A stretch of DNA of 64,000 nucleotides from Hydractinia symbiolongicarpus (GCF_029227915.1 NC_079878.1:1426001-1490000), one strand, 5' to 3'; numbered from the stretch's first letter, positions 14,672 to 24,834 are shown. Notes: generated by a model from the sequence alone, not told the origin. A program made the numbers and translations.

Positions 14672-15482
14672 ATAAACTTAAAGATATTTATTGTAGTAAA
14701 AGAAAAGGTTATAGGAAAAAGCGATTATATATATCTGTTTAAGTATATTTAAGTCATCATTTATATAACTGTTTCTGATTAAGTTAGCTATAGCGACTGT
14801 ATTTTTACGGATTACTTTAGTAATACTGCTTAGCTGAAGTTAAGATAAAAGATTACATATTTTTTGTAATAGTATTTATATTATCTTCATAAAATCACCT
14901 CTAAGTCATTTGAAGTGGCTAAATTCTGAAAGTTAAATTTTGCGCTAATTTACCTTTACGTCATATAATATTCAAGTTAATGATATAATTAATTATTGCA
15001 ACTCTTACCCACGGTTATACACACAAAAATGACCACTTCGGTTAGAACAAATGTAGTTATTCATGTCAACCTGATCAGACGTTGAAGGAGGGTGATCAAG
15101 TGCACATGATAAATCTGTTATTAATTAATTTACTCGCTTCTCCTTCATCCAAACTTTGTTTGTAAATAACCTTTAGCTTTTTTTTAGAAGCTTGATTTCA
15201 TCTTGATAGATAAAAAGTGAAAAAGTGAAAACAAATCGTCTGCAATTTATTCAAACCTTAATAAAAGATAAGTATGTCGTACCAGATTTGCCTACTGGAA
15301 TTGGCAAGTCGATTTTTTATGTACTGGCTGGTCTGTTATAAAAAAAGATGGTAAATAATGCTTAGTCATGAGCCCTCTACCTTCTGTTATTTGAGTACTA
15401 GCCGGGAGACCTGATTTGGCGATAACTGTAATATACCCCACGCACGCCATCAACCTTGTCCCCAGAGTCTTGTGACCCCTGC
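14672..15482. other. Spacer up to the Polinton
   Basis: AT-rich sequence without a gene. The last 5 bases (CCTGC, 15478-15482) are repeated at 32446-32450 and are the Polinton target duplication. Confidence 0.5.
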
Positions 15483-15680
15483 AGCTAGAGTAGGGGATGA
15501 ATTAAAGTACAGTTGCACTCTTCGACGGTCAAACACCTATTAAAAAACGCTGCTTTTAGACCCCTAAAAAATCTGTGACGTCACAGATTTCATCATGCCT
15601 CAAATGAGTAAACAAGTCACGTGACATCATGACGGCACTCGACAAAACTGCCGACATCAACAAATCCGCAAATCTGTTTA
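15483..15680 (+). repeat. Left terminal inverted repeat of the Polinton
   Basis: It pairs with the reverse complement of 32249-32445. The first 150 or so bases are almost identical; differences seen include one base near 15540 (C/T) and a 1-base indel in the CCTCAAATGAG stretch, and similarity fades near 15680. It contains the palindromes TGTGACGTCACA and GTCACGTGAC, which look like bZIP or E-box type sites, though no function is shown. Confidence 0.92.
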
Positions 15681-15751
15681 ATTAGGGAAATTCCCTACTC
15701 AAATTGCGACCGCTGTTAGTTGAAGTCTGAATGTACCTATAATAAAGAGAA

Positions 15752-18700
15752 ATGAGTTGGTTCAAGAATGCAATTAGTAAATTATATAGCGCTGTCTCAG
15801 CGCCAGTAGCAGCAACTCGCGATGCTCTTGCGGATCGCCTGAAGAGTGTACGAGACACTGTTAGGCATTATTATAACAGGGCGAGGGTGCAAATTGCTGG
15901 AAGGGCAACGCTGCACGATGAAATCGAAGCCGAAGCACGAGAGGACTTTTACGATGCTGGAGACATACAAGACGAATACAGCGGAGTCGAAGACATCAAG
16001 CACATGTTCCCACAAGAGAAAAACCGATCCGAAAGCGTCGAAGACATTCAGCACATTTTTGACGAAAATGACACACAGATGTTGAAAGACGGAAATCGTG
16101 TCAAGACATGGCGGTTCAACAGGAACCTTAATCAGCCACTGACGGAGGCCATCATGCGAAAAATTACGCCCTACATAGACATGAGAGTCAAGGTAGTCTA
16201 CAGTTTTGCTTGCACCATCTACGAAGTAGGAGGTGGCACGGGTCCGTATCACAAGACCAAGGGAAGCGAAGGATTGCTTACGAGCCTAGCTGACATCAAG
16301 GCCTTTGTCGAAAAATGTGAAATGCAGCGATTAGATCTAGGAGATCATGAGTTTTGGGGGAAGGCGTACTTGCCACCAGAAAGAACAATCGAGACCCCAG
16401 GATCGTACGAAGGGAAAATAGTCTTCAACCATGTGCAGATCAAGATCATCTCCACAAGGGAGCCCCTGTTAGGCTGTGGACCATTGCCAGACTGGTTGCG
16501 AAAGAAGAGGTGCATCTACAGCTTTGACAAAGAAGATGAAAGAACCGACAAATTGTGCTTTTGGCGATGCCTAGCCGTTCACTACCGGGTAGAGCAAAAG
16601 CAGCGTGAAAAGCATATCACGCAAGAAGCTCTCGCACTAGCACGCGAGTACTACGAGAATCCCCAACTAAAGAGGGAAGATGTACGTGCTACGAAGCTAG
16701 TTGACTTTGAGGGCATAGCGAAGGGCTTCAATATTAACATCAGAGTCTTTGAACCCAAGACCGACTCTAAAAAGGCACCCTGGAGACTCGTGTACGGTCA
16801 GAATCAATACAAAAAAGATTTAGACACGATCAACCTCGGCATGTTGGATGGACACTGTTTTTACATTAAAAAGATAGATGTTTTAACGCAACACTGGAAG
16901 TGCATGGTCTGCAAACAGCGATTCACGCAAGTCTGTCATCTCGCAAGGCACACAAAGAAAGAGTGCGAGGGAAAAAAGCCGACTATCATCTGCAAAAGCA
17001 AGAAGGTCAAGCGCATGCCTAGCAAGTCAGAGAAGGTCTTTTACGGTGAGGGCTTTAGCTATGACGCTTGTAAATGGCTCGAGCACATGTCGAGGGAAAC
17101 TGGAAGGCACATACATCACGCGCTGTGTGGGCATGGAGGAGAGCGTGTAATACGAAATAGTTTTGGGAACGAGGTCTACAAGGTAGACGGCTATGAGCCA
17201 GAGACTGAGACAGTCTATGAGTACCACGGTTGCAAGTGGCACGGATGCCCCTGCCAAGGAACAGACACGAACAAAAATCGATATATTGCCACCAAGTCAA
17301 AGGAGGAAGGCATCCGAAAACTTGACTACAACCTCTTGACAGTGTGGGAGTGTGAGAACCCACCCAAAGCCAAGAGGTACTTTAAGAAAGAATTTCGACC
17401 CTATCCTCACTACATCGTGTTTGATTTCGAGGCCCTCATGCTCCCTCTGAATCAGCGGCAAACAGCAGACCTGACGTATATATCGGAGCATGTGCCAGTC
17501 AGCGTCGGCATTCACGATAGTCTGAACAGATATCCAATGTTCTTGGAGCACGATGATCCAAGGATCTTGGTTGAACGATTTGTGGAGCACCTCAAAAAGA
17601 TACACACCCACATCGTGTATGAAGTGGAGAGAATGTACCCGAGACCCGATGATTTTGACATGCTTTCGGACAAGACTCAGAATGCATGGGACGCGTGGGT
17701 AAACCAAGTGCCTGTGATCGGCTTCAACAGTGGCAAGTATGACCTGAATATGATCAAGCGGTACTTTGTCGATCAAATTGCCAAAGACAATGAAAAAAAG
17801 ATCAACGTGGCGAAGAAAGACAACAACTACATGTTCTTTACAACCTCGAGGTTCAAATTTCTCGATATCAAAAATTTTCTCTCTCCTGTTATGAGCTAAG
17901 ACCAATGGTGCAAGTCTCTGGATTGCAAGCTCGAAAAGCTGGTGTTCCCATACGAGTGGCTGACGAGCTATGATAAGTTAACCCACGTCGGACCCGTGGA
18001 GCACGAGAACTTCTATAACAGTCTTATTGGGAAAAACACCCTCTCTCTTGATGAGTACGAAACATTCCGTGCAGAGTTTTACAAGCGAGGCTGCGTCACC
18101 ATGATGGACTGGTTGCGTGAGTACAATCTAGCCGACGTGGAACCTTTCATCGAAGCCGTGGACAAGACAAGGTTGCAGTACTACGACGACGAGATAGTCA
18201 TTTTGAAAGACGCGGTAAGTATTCCAGGCGTATCGATGCGCTACGTCTTGAACAAGTCTCTACGACTGAACCCAAAGCTAGTGCTCTACGCTCCGGGGGA
18301 GCCGTGCAAACACAAGTGCAAAGACTCTTGCCTCAACAGCAAATGCAAGGCGTGCAAAAAGGTGCAAAAGGCTTGCACTGAGTGCACGAAGAATGAGGCG
18401 TATGAACTGCTTCAAACGGGCATGGTGGGAGGGCCTGCCATCGTGTTCTGTAGGTACCACGAGAGAGACGTGACGGGTATCAGATCCCACATCTACCAGG
18501 AGCCACGGCAGTGCAAGACCATTCTAGGGTACGACGCGAACCTACTGTACCCGAGTACGTTGATGAACTACTTTCCATGCGGTAAAGAGAAGCTGCTCAA
18601 GATCAAACCACCCACGGCTGAGCACAACATCAGACTATTAATAGAAGGTATGCAAAATGGATCCCTCTTTGGTTTTGCGCAGGTCGACATCGAAGTGCCG

Positions 18701-19033
18701 AAGGAGCTGTATGACAAATTCAGCGAGATGGCTCCGCTATTTGTGGTCAAGGAGATACCCGACGATCAAATCCCCGAGCACATGCACGAGTACCTAAAAG
18801 CAACAGGGCGCAAACGTATTTCAGGCACACGTAAGCTCCTAGGGTTGATGAAAGCTGAAAAGATCTTGCTGTTCACAACCTTGCTCGAGGAGTACCTTGA
18901 CCAGGGCCTTAAGGTGACGGCGTTTTACCAGTTCCTCGAGTATGAACGAGGTAAACCGTTTGCGTGGAGGGTTTCGTTAATGCGTAGTACAAGCACGACA
19001 TTATGTATAGAGTATAAAGACCAAGTACGCTAA
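15752..19033 (+). pseudogene. polB: Protein-primed DNA polymerase B (pPolB), interrupted and C-terminally deleted
   Basis: Replicative polymerase of Polintons (DNA_pol_B_2 type). The N-terminal half has a DKLCFWRCLAVHY stretch with a later DGHCFYI, resembling the OTU-like N-terminus of these polymerases. A zinc finger follows near residues 385-405 (C-x2-C, H-x3-H), then a nuclease-like GYEPETETVYEYHGCKWHGC segment. Exonuclease motifs are ExoI FDFEAL (about residue 558) and ExoII FNSGKYDLN (about 664). Palm motif A is GYDANLLYPS (about 928). An in-frame TAA lies at 17897-17899, and coding resumes in the same frame. Near 18960-18980 the homologous sequence stops, so motif B (KxxxNSxYG) and motif C (DTD) are missing. 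TATAATAAAG lies just upstream of the start. Confidence 0.9.
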
Positions 19034-19114
19034 GCCTGCAAGGCAGGACAGCACTGAAAAACACCTCAGATATGGTGAACCAAAGACTCTGAGTGGTATA
19101 CTCACAGAATCAAA

Positions 19115-19178
19115 AACCCTCTGGGTTCAAACAAAAATAACAAAAACCTAGAGGGTTCCCTTGCGAGGGTTTTGTTTT
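19115..19178 (+). terminator. Possible transcript-end hairpins after the polymerase remnant
   Basis: AACCCTCT (19115-19122) pairs with AGAGGGTT (19150-19157). It is followed by CCCT-tgcg-AGGG and a T-rich run. It lies in the gap between the truncated polymerase and the next gene. A role in 3'-end formation is only a guess. Confidence 0.3.
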
Positions 19179-19189
19179 GAAAAATAAAA

Positions 19190-19819
19190 ATGATGAACGA
19201 CATAGGCCTCACTGTAGCAATAATTCTTCCGTACGTCTTGATCGTGTTCTGCTTTTTGCGTTATAGAAGGCTTCTAATAAAGATGAGTGAGATTACAGCT
19301 ATATTTGATGTTGTAGACATGGAAGCCTTTCAACCCAAAGAAAAACCTATCGACAAACGTCAAGCCCTGAAGGATGCTATACGCAAAGGCAAACAGCATT
19401 TCTTACCGAACAAATGTACCGAAGGATTTGTCGACAAAGCTCCAGATGAGGTGATCGAAAAAGCGTACGCCGATTATGTTCAACGAGAGCTCGACGATAA
19501 GGGAGAAAAGACCGCCAAGGCACTATCTTCACATGCGATTAGCATGTACGCGAAGGCCATAGGTAATGTTGTTCAACTCGATAGTGCGGAGGGTCTGAAA
19601 AAAGACATCGAGGAAGATCCGATTATCAAGGACTCCATGGAAGATTTGGGGATCCTTGTGTACTCTGCCTTTGGAAAATTTCTAGCGCCACTCTTGGTTG
19701 CTGCTCATACCATTAATCACACTTTAGCTCATGTGTCCAGGACAGATGAAAAGCGAGATGACGAACAGCAAGAAAAAGATGGGAAACAGTCTTTCGAAGT
19801 TTCATATGAGGAATCGTGA
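19190..19819 (+). CDS. Polinton membrane protein of unknown function (209 aa)
   Basis: Open frame on the coding strand of the polymerase. Residues 5-24 (IGLTVAIILPYVLIVFCFLR) form a clear N-terminal transmembrane segment with basic residues following, so the rest is probably cytosolic or intravirion. The body is charged and helical with no motif that I recognise; a second hydrophobic patch lies near residues 150-175. The start is preceded by GAAAAATAAAAATG; a second Met follows immediately, so either could be used. The 3' end overlaps the next gene by 41 bases in another frame. The frame is intact, unlike the polymerase upstream. Confidence 0.6.
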   Translation: MMNDIGLTVAIILPYVLIVFCFLRYRRLLIKMSEITAIFDVVDMEAFQPKEKPIDKRQALKDAIRKGKQHFLPNKCTEGFVDKAPDEVIEKAYADYVQRELDDKGEKTAKALSSHAISMYAKAIGNVVQLDSAEGLKKDIEEDPIIKDSMEDLGILVYSAFGKFLAPLLVAAHTINHTLAHVSRTDEKRDDEQQEKDGKQSFEVSYEES

Positions 19820-20048
19820 AAATATTAATCGTATAAGCAAGGGGGAAATGGGCAGAATAAAAGCACGGTGCACAGATTGGTGCAGCATTTACGGTGACTC
19901 CCACTCACGCGGTTGGGTAATCCTGACACCAGAAGCTGATCGCTTTTCACCACAGGCGTGTAATTTAGTGAGGACTTCGTATAAGAACGCGATAAGATAC
20001 GCTGGCAGCAACGGTTTGAAGGCCTCCAGATGTATGATCAAGATCTAG
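19779..20048 (+). CDS. Small basic protein with N-myristoylation-like start (about 89 aa)
   Basis: I chose the ATG at 19779 because it gives MGNSLSK, an N-terminal Gly-2 with Ser-6 that fits the MGxxxS/T myristoylation signal; the frame is open further upstream but overlaps the previous gene more. The remainder is basic and cysteine-containing (RCTDWCSIYGDSHSRGWVIL, then LTPEADRFSPQACNLV). No family recognised. It overlaps the preceding gene and precedes the Fic gene by 23 bases. A membrane-anchored structural or assembly protein is a reasonable inference only. Confidence 0.5.
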   Translation: MGNSLSKFHMRNRENINRISKGEMGRIKARCTDWCSIYGDSHSRGWVILTPEADRFSPQACNLVRTSYKNAIRYAGSNGLKASRCMIKI

Positions 20049-20071
20049 CCGTCTTGATGTAAAAAAAAGAA

Positions 20072-20915
20072 ATGGGGAGCAGTCAGATATTTAACAAAAT
20101 GGAAAAATTAAAAAGGCAGCATTGGATGGCAGACGAAGACGAGTACCAGAATGTTCTAAATAAAACTGCGACGCTAGCCGAACTCTCGCAAAAGCGGAAA
20201 AACCACGCATACGTAGAGGAATTTCTAAAAGGGTGGGAAGCCCTGTTTGCGTACGGAACCTACACATCGGAAGGAGAGGTAGACTCCAACTTTTCAGCAT
20301 CTGAGACTTGGAACCTGATGCAAGATCCTGAAGACGCACATCTTGACGGCAAGACGAAAAATTTCAAAAGGCAGATGATAAACTTTATGCGCGCTCTAAA
20401 ATGGATGCAGTGCTGCGGACGTCTCACGCCTGACAAAATCCAAGCTATCCATGAGATCATGATGCGCGGAGAAAAACACAGGGGCGGCAAACCCGTGCTG
20501 ACAGGGAAATACTGGACGACTAACGTTGGTTTTCACGAATTTGCCCCTGTTTCTGCAATCCCAAGGTTAGTGACAGACGCCCTGGATCGATACTACTCTA
20601 CAGAGACTGACGATCCGATATGGAACGCGATGGGGGTTGTTTATGAACTTGATTAATATCCATCCATTCGAAGATGGGAACGGGAGGTTGTGTAGGCTCG
20701 TTATTTCTCACGTACTTACGGAGAGTGGGTTGAGCCTCTTTCCCGTTTTACTTAGTTCGTTCCACAAACTCGACAGGCGCCATTACATTCAGGCTGTTAA
20801 AAGGTTTGAAGAGAGACCATCGCTACTCTACACGATGGTCTGCAAGTCTTTGGTGAAGGTATGGGATAATTTTGAGCAAAACTTGGCTCTACTAGAAAAG
20901 TCAAAAATTCACTGA
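20072..20915 (+). pseudogene. Fic-domain protein (predicted AMPylase-type), frameshifted
   Basis: Fic enzymes transfer AMP or related groups to target proteins. The active-site loop HPFEDGNGRLCR (H-P-F-x-x-G-N-G-R) is at about 20660-20695. In the N-terminal part, TYTSEG at residues 63-68 fits the [ST]xxxE[GN] inhibitory-helix motif, placed upstream as in class II Fic proteins such as FICD. The two parts are in different frames: the first ends in a stop at 20654-20656, and the second is open from 20637 onward. The switch lies by a GGGGG run at 20632-20636, so either a 1-base indel or, less likely, slippage is involved. Apart from that, the domain looks complete. Fic is not part of the core Polinton set and is probably acquired cargo. 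Confidence 0.85.
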
Positions 20916-21054
20916 TTCGTCAGAAAAGCCAGCGCTCACTACAAGGAAATTTTGTAACGCTCAAAACTTTACAAAACTAGTAACCCAAACGTGCCTTCGG
21001 TCGTTTAAAACACTATTTTTCCAACCCATGTTGGCCAAGTCTCCAACTAAATGA

Positions 21055-21447
21055 ATGAGTGAAGAACAATCTAAACAAGTCATAACCAAGAAGAATGAGG
21101 GTCGTGTTGCTGCTGGCAAGAGACTTGCTGAATGGAATCGCAAGAACAAGGCTGACTTACAGAAGAACTTGGGCAAAAGTACTTCGCAAGAGGGTCAGGA
21201 ACCTGTCGCAGATCCTCACAAGTTCCCGGACAGTGTATATCTATATCGCGCTGGAGGTCTCGCTGCCGTATTTGCCGTTTGCGTGGCATTCTATTACATA
21301 CGTAAGAAGCCTGCTGAAACCCCAGAGCCTAGCGTCTCCACAGGTGCGCCCGTGCTCCTGCGGAGCCGCCAGGCGATGTCAGCGGAAGGGCCGTCTCAAC
21401 CCACGCAACGCGAAGAGCGTCATATCGACATTTTCAAGATGAAATAG
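21055..21447 (+). CDS. Polinton single-pass membrane protein (130 aa) with inserted palindromic module
   Basis: The basic N-terminus includes VAAGKRLAEWNRKNKADL, a type of sequence recurring in Polinton small proteins. A transmembrane segment follows at about residues 63-82 (YLYRAGGLAAVFAVCVAFYY) with RKK after it, suggesting type I or III orientation. The C-terminal tail at about residues 100-114 (LLRSRQAMSAEGPS) is encoded by a copy of the GC-rich palindromic module found elsewhere in the element, without breaking the frame. The frame is intact, and the next gene starts 10 bases downstream. Confidence 0.6.
   Translation: MSEEQSKQVITKKNEGRVAAGKRLAEWNRKNKADLQKNLGKSTSQEGQEPVADPHKFPDSVYLYRAGGLAAVFAVCVAFYYIRKKPAETPEPSVSTGAPVLLRSRQAMSAEGPSQPTQREERHIDIFKMK
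21352..21392 (+). repeat. GC-rich palindromic module, partial copy inside a reading frame
   Basis: GTGCTCCTGCGGAGCCGCC followed by AGGCGATGTCAGCGGAAGGG. It is identical over about 40 bases to the left part of the full module at 28802-28864. Confidence 0.8.
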
Positions 21448-21457
21448 GATATAATAA

Positions 21458-21709
21458 ATGAGCTCTAACGTGACACCCCAGGAGAAAGAAATTATCGACA
21501 TGATCTATAAAACAGTCGTGGACCTAGGTTTTACGTTCACTTACGCCATAACCGGGAAGAAATTTATGGGAATCTCTAGCCCCAGCACCAAGATGGATAC
21601 CAGCGACGTGCTGAAGATGTTTGCTTACTTTTCAGCGGGTCGAGGTTCGCGGGAATTTGTGGTAGCAAAGGGGTGGATTCCGGCATCTATCGTACCAAAG
21701 CCTAAGTAA
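21458..21709 (+). CDS. Small Polinton protein (83 aa), unknown
   Basis: Intact short frame, with TATAATAAATG directly at the start and 10 bases after the preceding gene. No domain recognised. Its position immediately before the packaging ATPase, tight spacing and conserved-looking start context support it being a real gene. Confidence 0.5.
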   Translation: MSSNVTPQEKEIIDMIYKTVVDLGFTFTYAITGKKFMGISSPSTKMDTSDVLKMFAYFSAGRGSREFVVAKGWIPASIVPKPK

Positions 21710-21722
21710 GTCTACAAGGTTT

Positions 21723-22367
21723 ATGTCTGCCCAGGGCAAACACAAAGCGCTGCAATACCCTCAGAATAAAATGACTCTAGACATTGTCAAAGACCCGCAT
21801 ACAGCAATCTTTACTGGACCGACAAGCTGTGGCAAGACGCAGCGTGTCCTGGATTTGGTTGAGAACGAGTATAGGCAGCATTTTGACAACATTGTCATTC
21901 TCTGCCCTACAATCTGCTGGAACAAGACCTATCTCGAGAGGTCCTCGCTGTGGAAAGATGACTACGTGTTTCAGGTGGACCCCAAGGAGCAGCTGTTCGA
22001 GTGGATACAAAAACTATCGTCATTGCTGGCGGGCGAAGACACGTTGTTTATCGTTGACGATATGATAGCCGACGAGAGTCTCGACAAAAAGCGACAGCCC
22101 TTGCTTGAGCTTGCCATCAGTGGTAGACATCGCAAACACAGCCTCTGGCTACTCACTCAAAGCTACACGGCCATCCCGAAGAACCTCAGACGACAGAAGA
22201 AGCAGCTATTCATGTGGTACCCCTTGGAAAGGAGCGATATGAAAATGGTAGAAGAAGAGACCAATATGATCAACGACTGGGAGACTATCAAGGCTGAGCT
22301 GAAAAAGTCCAAGCACGCTTGCCTTTGGATCAGACTTGAGCACCCCAGGACTTGGAAAATTTTTTGA
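21723..22367 (+). CDS. Packaging ATPase (A32/FtsK-HerA-like)
   Basis: It is predicted to drive genome packaging into capsids, as the Polinton, virophage and poxvirus A32-like ATPases do. Walker A is GPTSCGKT at residues 32-39. Walker B is LFIVDDM at 108-114, with the paired acidic residues. A sensor-like LWLLTQSY is at 141-148. The length of 214 aa is near the usual size for the family, and the frame is intact. It is one of the best preserved genes in the element. Confidence 0.92.
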   Translation: MSAQGKHKALQYPQNKMTLDIVKDPHTAIFTGPTSCGKTQRVLDLVENEYRQHFDNIVILCPTICWNKTYLERSSLWKDDYVFQVDPKEQLFEWIQKLSSLLAGEDTLFIVDDMIADESLDKKRQPLLELAISGRHRKHSLWLLTQSYTAIPKNLRRQKKQLFMWYPLERSDMKMVEEETNMINDWETIKAELKKSKHACLWIRLEHPRTWKIF

Positions 22368-22419
22368 GTGATGAGTTCTGTCCCAAACAACCTGGTTGGA
22401 ATTATTCCAAAACTACAAG

Positions 22420-22641
22420 ATGAAAAATATTGAGACTAAGATAAATCATCTTTTCAGATCCCTTCCAGCCCGTTTTAAACAAACCCGCAAGCAGCTCGGG
22501 AATAACAACGGCAATCCCCACGATATCTTCATCTCTCTCGAGGGACTCAAGTGGATGGAAAGCAATACAAGAGACCCCGATATTCGAGGTAGACTGCGAG
22601 CACTTATAGATGCATATAGCACGACGGCTTCGTCCCATTAG
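22420..22641 (+). CDS. Small Polinton protein (about 73 aa), unknown
   Basis: Begins at the ATG giving MKNIETKINHLFRSLP. Basic and helical, no membrane segment, no family recognised. It lies downstream of the ATPase on the same strand with 52 bases between. Reality is inferred from the open frame, spacing and orientation. Confidence 0.4.
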   Translation: MKNIETKINHLFRSLPARFKQTRKQLGNNNGNPHDIFISLEGLKWMESNTRDPDIRGRLRALIDAYSTTASSH

Positions 22642-22667
22642 ATGGTGCCCTGGGGACGAGGTAAGTA

Positions 22668-22694
22668 TTAATGTGAGCCACAGGTTCACATTAA
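22668..22694. terminator. Hairpin in the gap before the BRO gene
   Basis: TTAATGTGAGCC pairs with GGTTCACATTAA around a 3-base loop (12 pairs including one G-T). It resembles the hairpins at 28761 and 31368 in carrying a TAATGTG-type stem. It may end the left plus-strand transcription unit. Confidence 0.4.
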
Positions 22695-22779
22695 CTAACC
22701 ACAGCACATGTTGTTTCAAAATCACGAGCACCGTCCATGCAACATGATCCCGGGAATTCCAAAAAAACTCACAAGCAAA

Positions 22780-23646
22780 ATGTCTCTTGTAACAGTTGAT
22801 TACTTTGAAGGAAAGCAAGTCCGATCATTCTTTGTTCAGGATAAAGGTCAATGCATCGTAGCCTCCGATGTTTGGAGAGCTGCGGGCGGCGGGAGCGGGA
22901 AGCGGGAAGCGGGAGTAAAAGCCCTTCAGAGACTTGTTCCCAACAAGTACAAAATACGGCTTGGCGACGCTTTTACTGACCTCCAAGGTGTGGACAGATC
23001 TGTCCACACGCAGCCAAACACAGTTTTGCTGACAGAGCCAGGCCTTTATTGCTTCCTTTTGAGGTGTGGCAGACCTGAGGCAGAACCATTTTTGGCTTGG
23101 GTTGTAGAGGAAGTGCTGCCCCAGGAAATGCGAAGGCTTGCTGCAACCATCGAAGAGCAGCGCCAGAGCTTGGCGCTCCTTGAAGATGACCTCGAAGAAA
23201 AAGATATAGCCCTGGCGCTCCTTGACGAAGATCTTGAAGACAAGGATCGTCAAATTCTTACCCTAGAGGAAGACGTTGACGACTTAGATCGAACGATAGC
23301 CGTACAAGAGCAAGAAATTGAAGAACTACATAAGCGAGCCGTTCCTCACCTTGAAGACCCTAGAAAAGATAACGGGATGGTTATAATCCAAAAGAATAAC
23401 AACGATGAATATCCGTATGTCGCTATATGTGGGCAACAAGGCTATGTAGCGCAAAAGATTCGCAACAAGTTAAAAGATCATCCCAACGGTTAACTCGTCG
23501 TTCTTGCAGAAACTCCAAATGCCATTGTACATTACAACTGGCTCCGAGAGCGTGGATGCATCAAAGTAAATCCCGAACGTCCAAGGCACTTTCGATTAGG
23601 TCGTAATTATACACATCAAAAATTGATGGAGCTTGCCGAGATCTAG
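22780..23646 (+). pseudogene. BRO-N / DUF3627 protein with one premature stop
   Basis: Baculovirus-repeated-ORF (BRO) family proteins of large DNA viruses are DNA-binding regulators. I took the Met at 22780 (MSLVTVDYFEGKQ). The BRO-N domain covers about residues 3-120 and includes CIVASDVWRAAGG, TVLLTEPGLYCFLLRC and FLAWVVEEVLPQ. A highly acidic coiled coil with internal repeats (LLEDDLEEKD and LLDEDLEDKD) covers about 125-185. The C-terminal DUF3627-like domain starts near GMVIIQKNN. An in-frame TAA at 23491-23493 cuts that domain, but homologous sequence continues in the same frame to a TAG at 23644-23646. It faces the integrase gene. This is atypical Polinton cargo. Confidence 0.82.
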
Positions 23647-23663
23647 GATTATTTTTGCAACCC

Positions 23664-23690
23664 GTGTCAGCGGAAGGGCGAAGCCCGTCT
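23664..23690 (+). repeat. GC-rich palindromic module, right-part copy
   Basis: GTGTCAGCGGAAGGGCGAAG followed by CCCGTCT. It lies between the convergent BRO and integrase genes and matches the right part of the full module. Confidence 0.75.
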
Positions 23691-23717
23691 TGATAGATTG
23701 CAAAAACTACGCAAAGT

Positions 23718-24791
23718 TTACCACTCCTTAACATGCTCGGGAGGTACTTGAACATCTTCCGGAATTTCCATGAGTTCTTCTGAAACAAAGCTCCGCTCTG
23801 GTCCGTCTTGCAAGTAATATAGCACACGGTTGTTTGGTTGCTGCTCGATGCGATCCAACCTATACGTCTTTTTGCTCCACCAAGCGTCCGTTGCACGTCT
23901 TTTCGCATCACCATGCTCTTCTCCAGGCTGCAGCAGGTATAAGTAAAGACCTTCCTCAGGTAACGGCTTTTCTTGCTCCTGCGGAGACGCCAGGCGATCT
24001 GGGTGCTGCCTGTGCCTTTGCTGAGCCGCTAGGCGATCTTTCACATTAAAAACTTCATCTAGCTTGATTGCCTTGTTGGGTTTAATACCGATCATGGCAG
24101 TCTTGGTATTGTTCATGCTTTTCACGATAGTGTAAAGGTTTTTCACCCTGATGCTACTAGTCTCGTCAGTGACCAACTCTTGTGCATCCTGGGACCTGAA
24201 CAGTCTCTCAGCGAGCACCTTGTTATAGGACTCGACAAAGGCTGTGAACGTATGATGATATTTGGTGGTTGCGCGCCTAATCTCGACCCCTTTGCCCTCT
24301 AGCAGTTTTGTCACATCCGACTTGAACTAACTACCGTTGTCGCACTGGAAGATCTTCGGATAACGTAAAGGTCCTGCTTTGCCTCCGGTCTTCGCGTAAA
24401 TGTCCTTGATCATGTCAGCGACTTCGCTGGCTTTCTTCGTTCTCAATGGTCTAGCTACCTTGTAGCGCGAGGCTACATCGATCCCTGTAATGATATATTT
24501 GTACACGTTGCTGTAGACTTTGTCAAGAGGCATGTAGAGCAAGTCAAATTGGTGCATTTCATTAGGTTTTTTAATGGTAAAATGCGGGTAATCAATCCTT
24601 TTAGGTCCTCGAATATGTCTAAGCCATAAGAGTTGCCTAGTCAACCAGTGTACTACTTTCTTTTTAGGTAGTCCACTCTGCTCAGCGAGCAATTTAACAG
24701 CCTTGCGACCAGTCCAGAGATTTTCAGGGGTATAGTAAATACTGCTCAATTTTTCTACCTCCTTCTCTGTGGGAATATGTGCCTTCGGCAT
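23718..24791 (-). pseudogene. Polinton integrase (rve DDE), one in-frame stop
   Basis: Retroviral-type integrase that inserts the element. Start chosen at 24791 (MPKAHIPTEKEVEKL). An N-terminal helical region (YYTPENLWTGRKAVKLLAEQ) leads into the catalytic core. The DDE residues are visible: Asp in MHQFDLLYMP, Asp in IFQCDNGS and Glu in TAFVESYNK. The C-terminus (YRLDRIEQQPNNRVLYYL) resembles the chromo-like tail of Polinton integrases. An in-frame TAG at 24324-24326 falls just after the second Asp, and the frame is otherwise open to 23718. The linker between the core and the chromo-like tail contains two copies of the GC-rich module (23974-24000 and 24019-24039), read through in frame. Confidence 0.9.
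23974..24039 (+). repeat. Two module copies inside the integrase gene
   Basis: TGCTCCTGCGGAGACGCCAG with GCGATCT (23974-24000), and TGCTGAGCCGCTAGGCGATC (24019-24038). Both preserve the integrase frame and encode low-complexity Q/R/P-rich residues, so they look like insertions into a tolerant linker. Confidence 0.75.
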
Positions 24792-24834
24792 GTTTATTAC
24801 ATGTCGAAAACACATATAACCGCTGACACGGCCG

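Noticed and set aside
15797-17905. Minus-strand frames opposite the polymerase
   Set aside because: Shadow frames; polymerase motifs are all on the plus strand.
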